Of a stretch of 7,455 nucleotides of DNA, positions 5,558 through 7,455 are shown piece by piece. The stretch spans positions 1 to 7,455 of the forward strand of contig JASHXQ010000087.1 of NCBI GenBank assembly GCA_030043455.1, in the 5' to 3' direction. Position numbers and translations under genes: made by a program. Every line of letters starts with the position of its first letter. The first letter of the stretch is position 1. Source of the DNA: Nitrososphaerales archaeon (GTDB lineage: Archaea > Thermoproteota > Nitrososphaeria > Nitrososphaerales > CADDZS01). The notes below the pieces were generated by a model that had not been told where the DNA came from, ran no database searches, and was given only the letters and a program-made list of their open reading frames with translations.

Positions 5558-5788
5558 CTATTTCCGGCCGAAAATAAAACCGTGGAGCACCAGGCCGAGA
5601 AGATAGATCCCAAAAACAAAGAGCATTGAAGCTAGTGCTGCTTCAACCGGAGGATTCTGTTGAGGTACTCCGATGCCCAACGTCTGGTAGTATACTCCAT
5701 AACCTCCCAGAATCATCAAAGCCACAAAAAAACTCCACATGATCAGGATCTTTACATTTTCGGGTTTTGACCCCAGATTTCCGAACAT
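5558..5788 (-). CDS. Two-helix membrane mini-protein, function unknown
   Basis: I do not recognise this 76-residue protein. It has two clear membrane helices at about 12-34 and 50-73, joined by a proline/glutamine-rich loop (VPQQNPPVE at 41-49), and ends with the basic tail FGRK. The frame is open back to an ATG at 5908, but the extra 40 residues do not continue the membrane-protein pattern. The ATG at 5788 has TTTAACATA centred 26 bp upstream, the ideal leaderless geometry, so I use it. Its size would suit an accessory subunit of a membrane complex or a small regulator, but nothing here shows that. The short PPOX gene lies downstream on the same strand after 60 bp that contain its own TATA-like box, so a shared operon is not required. 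Confidence 0.7.
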   Translation of the reverse strand: MFGNLGSKPENVKILIMWSFFVALMILGGYGVYYQTLGIGVPQQNPPVEAALASMLFVFGIYLLGLVLHGFIFGRK

Positions 5789-5809
5789 GAAATGTAGACC
5801 CTGACATGG

Positions 5810-5818
5810 TATGTTAAA
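5810..5818 (-). promoter_or_regulatory. TATA box for the two-helix membrane protein; decides its start
   Basis: The minus strand reads TTTAACATA, close to the archaeal consensus TTTAWATA, followed by 21 bases and then the ATG at 5788. This places transcription start at or very near that ATG. The element would lie inside the coding sequence if the upstream ATG at 5908 were used, which argues for the shorter protein. Confidence 0.6.
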
Positions 5819-5964
5819 CGCCAGTTGATTTAAGCGAATTGAAAATTTCTGATACAAGCTCAGGAGGAGTGCCCTGAAATCAAATGAGTGTTTTCTTGTA
5901 GAAAGCATTTAATCGATTTTCTCCATTTTTAGGACAAGACAATCCGGGGACGTCTGCCATTCAA

Positions 5965-6849
5965 GTGACGCGAAAGTCAACCGTCTCCGGAAATAGTTCT
6001 TCCAATGTCCCGAAAGAAGAATCATTTATCGAAAAACGTGTATTTTGTGGAGATTGTCTCTCAATCCTGTCTGATTATTTTCCCTCCAGCTGCGTGGACT
6101 TGATCTACCTGGACCCGCCATTCTTTTCCGGCAAGGAATATTCGCTCATATCATCTGGTGAAAAGATCGCAGGATTCGATGACCGGTGGAACGGCGACAT
6201 TACCAAATTCCTCTCTTGGATTAAACCCCGACTGGAACAGTGCTATCGCGTGCTCAGCGAAAAAGGTTCGTTCTACCTCCATTGCAATTGGTACGCCGAT
6301 GCGCATCTGAGATTACTTCTCGACCAGATTTTCGGCAGAGAGATCCGTTGCGAAATTGTGTGGGACAAGGGTTTTCGTGGGACGAGACGCCAGAGGAACT
6401 GGCAACAATCCCACGATATTCTCCTCTACTATACGAAATCCGAGAGTTTCACCTGGAACGAACAGCTTCAGGACTATGCTGATGTGGAAATGAAGCGCTA
6501 CAATAAACTAGACACAGATGGAAAGAAGTACGCCCTAATTAAAAGACGACGAACTGATGGTTCAATCTACTACGGCAAAACCTACCCCCGGGGAAAAAGT
6601 GCGAATGATGTCATTCGGCTGCCGCTCCTCTCGGCAACTTCAAAGGAGCGGCTGGGCTACCCCACGCAGAAACCCGAAGGCTTGCTCGAGCGTCTGATAG
6701 CAGCGTCGACAAATCCCGGAGATGTTGTTTTGGATCCCTTCTGCGGGAGCGGAACTACTTTGGCCGCGGCCAAGCGACTTCAGAGGAAGTGGGTTGGAAT
6801 AGACATCTCTAGATCCGCCTGTCGAATTGCTCTTGCCCGGCTAAAGTAG
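5965..6849 (+). CDS. Beta-class DNA amino-methyltransferase (N6-adenine or N4-cytosine)
   Basis: This 294-residue enzyme transfers a methyl group from S-adenosylmethionine to an exocyclic amino group in DNA. The motif order is beta class: GDCL (29-32), catalytic motif IV LDPPF (49-53), a central target-recognition region around 130-225 rich in basic and aromatic residues, YPTQKP (232-237, motif X-like), then the SAM-binding motif I DPFCGSGTT (257-265) and GID (278-280). All key motifs are intact. It starts with GTG at 5965; no ATG exists in frame upstream to the stop at 5899 or before the catalytic core. The first 20 residues are Ser/Lys-rich and probably flexible. A weak TATA candidate lies at 5906-5914. 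Neighbours are unrelated and no endonuclease gene is seen, so it may be solitary. DPPF does not separate adenine from cytosine specificity with certainty. Confidence 0.93.
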   Translation: MTRKSTVSGNSSSNVPKEESFIEKRVFCGDCLSILSDYFPSSCVDLIYLDPPFFSGKEYSLISSGEKIAGFDDRWNGDITKFLSWIKPRLEQCYRVLSEKGSFYLHCNWYADAHLRLLLDQIFGREIRCEIVWDKGFRGTRRQRNWQQSHDILLYYTKSESFTWNEQLQDYADVEMKRYNKLDTDGKKYALIKRRRTDGSIYYGKTYPRGKSANDVIRLPLLSATSKERLGYPTQKPEGLLERLIAASTNPGDVVLDPFCGSGTTLAAAKRLQRKWVGIDISRSACRIALARLK

Positions 6850-6870
6850 CTCAGATTTTCCAAACCTTCG

Positions 6871-7455
6871 TCAGACTTCGCGCCACCGGGCTTTTCGACT
6901 CGCAATCAACAAGAGAGCCACACTTACGGCGAATAGGACGATCCAGTCGAGCTCGATCGTCGTTGTCGATAGTGGCAGATAGCCTCCCACATTTTGCGCT
7001 AGTTCGGCGGCATAGGTTGTCGGAGAGAGATACGCCAGATATCTGAATGGCAATGGGATGAAGGTAATCGGATAGTAAACTGGCGGGACTGTGGAAAACA
7101 AAGTGGAAAGTAACCGGGAAAAGGCAAAACTCTGGACGATGTCGCTAGAAAAAGTGGCGAAGGTATAACCGACCGCTATGGAAGCCAGCAACATGAGTGC
7201 TAAAATGGCCAGAAATTCTAGGACTCCGAGCGCTGTAAAATGCACATAGATCGCAGCAAGTATTCCCAACACAGCCAGAGCTGGTATGGAATACACTAAC
7301 TCCGAGGTCGCCATGCCCAGCAGATAGAGCTGCCAGGGCGTGGGAGAGCTGACGACCATGTCCTGAAGTTTGAAGTCGTTTTTCAAATGCGAGAGATCTC
7401 CTTGCAGCGACATTCCGCTCGAAAACATGCTCATGATGAAGCTGCCCTCGATCGC
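6871..7455 (-). CDS. ABC-2 type transporter permease, N-terminus beyond the window
   Basis: The visible part is the C-terminal two-thirds or so of an ABC-2 export permease. Counting from the first visible Met at 7434, membrane helices lie at about 36-64, 69-95, 105-126 and 163-180. The conserved ABC-2 segment PPVYYPITFIPLPFRYL precedes SPTTYAAELAQ (117-147, with the last helices around it), as in drug or polysaccharide exporters that pair with a separate ATPase. The frame stays open through seven more codons to the window edge and those residues suit the family, so the ATG at 7434 is probably internal. Usual length is about 250-280 residues, so 60-90 are probably missing. An ATPase partner would be expected to the right. 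The gene converges on the methyltransferase with 21 bp between stops. The substrate is unknown. Confidence 0.9.
   Translation of the reverse strand, partial: AIEGSFIMSMFSSGMSLQGDLSHLKNDFKLQDMVVSSPTPWQLYLLGMATSELVYSIPALAVLGILAAIYVHFTALGVLEFLAILALMLLASIAVGYTFATFSSDIVQSFAFSRLLSTLFSTVPPVYYPITFIPLPFRYLAYLSPTTYAAELAQNVGGYLPLSTTTIELDWIVLFAVSVALLLIASRKARWREV

Noticed and set aside
5789..5908. Upstream 40-residue extension of the two-helix membrane protein
   Set aside because: It would contain a near-consensus TATA box placed exactly for the internal ATG, and the extra residues do not fit the membrane-protein pattern.
6240..6482. 80-codon plus-strand frame inside the methyltransferase
   Set aside because: Out-of-frame shadow across the target-recognition region of an intact enzyme.
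1..7455. CRISPR arrays, tRNA/rRNA genes, insertion sequences, integrases or attachment sites
   Set aside because: Read by eye on both strands, I saw no regularly spaced repeats, cloverleaf sequences, transposase motifs or terminal repeats.

Overview
The window looks archaeal. The genes encode families common in archaea: a single-domain KaiC-like RecA ATPase, a stand-alone Lrp/AsnC ligand-binding (RAM) domain, split-barrel PPOX flavoproteins and a GT4 glycosyltransferase with trehalose-synthase-like features. Shine-Dalgarno sites are mostly absent. Two starts have a TATA-like element centred about 26-28 bp upstream, the geometry of leaderless archaeal transcripts. Protein character suggests a Thermoproteota/Nitrososphaeria- or Bathyarchaeia-like lineage, but this is an impression and no marker gene is present to fix it.

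Left part (1-2185): a five-helix membrane protein of unknown function on the plus strand converges on a minus-strand two-gene cassette, KaiC-like ATPase followed after 6 bp by a PPOX split-barrel protein with a long charged tail. Middle (2186-4403): a 327-bp stretch without a confident gene, a four-helix membrane protein on plus, then a convergent 479-residue glycosyltransferase on minus (4-bp gap). Next comes a 367-bp AT-rich divergent intergenic region (4404-4770) with promoter-like elements, an inverted repeat and T-runs.

Right part (4771-7455): the RAM-domain protein on plus converges on a second, shorter PPOX protein. Upstream of that lies a two-helix mini-protein whose start is best placed at 5788 by a TATA box. 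Divergent to it is a complete beta-class DNA amino-methyltransferase with no restriction enzyme in the window. The window ends inside an ABC-2 type export permease on minus.

How the genes work together: only KaiC-PPOX is a likely operon. The rest are single genes in convergent or divergent pairs, each apparently with its own promoter. The recurring themes are nucleotide/flavin sensing or redox (KaiC, two PPOX proteins), small-molecule sensing (RAM), small orphan membrane proteins and one DNA methyltransferase. No tRNA, rRNA, CRISPR array, transposase or integrase was seen. The most interesting candidates are the KaiC-PPOX pair, the hybrid glycosyltransferase and the solitary methyltransferase.
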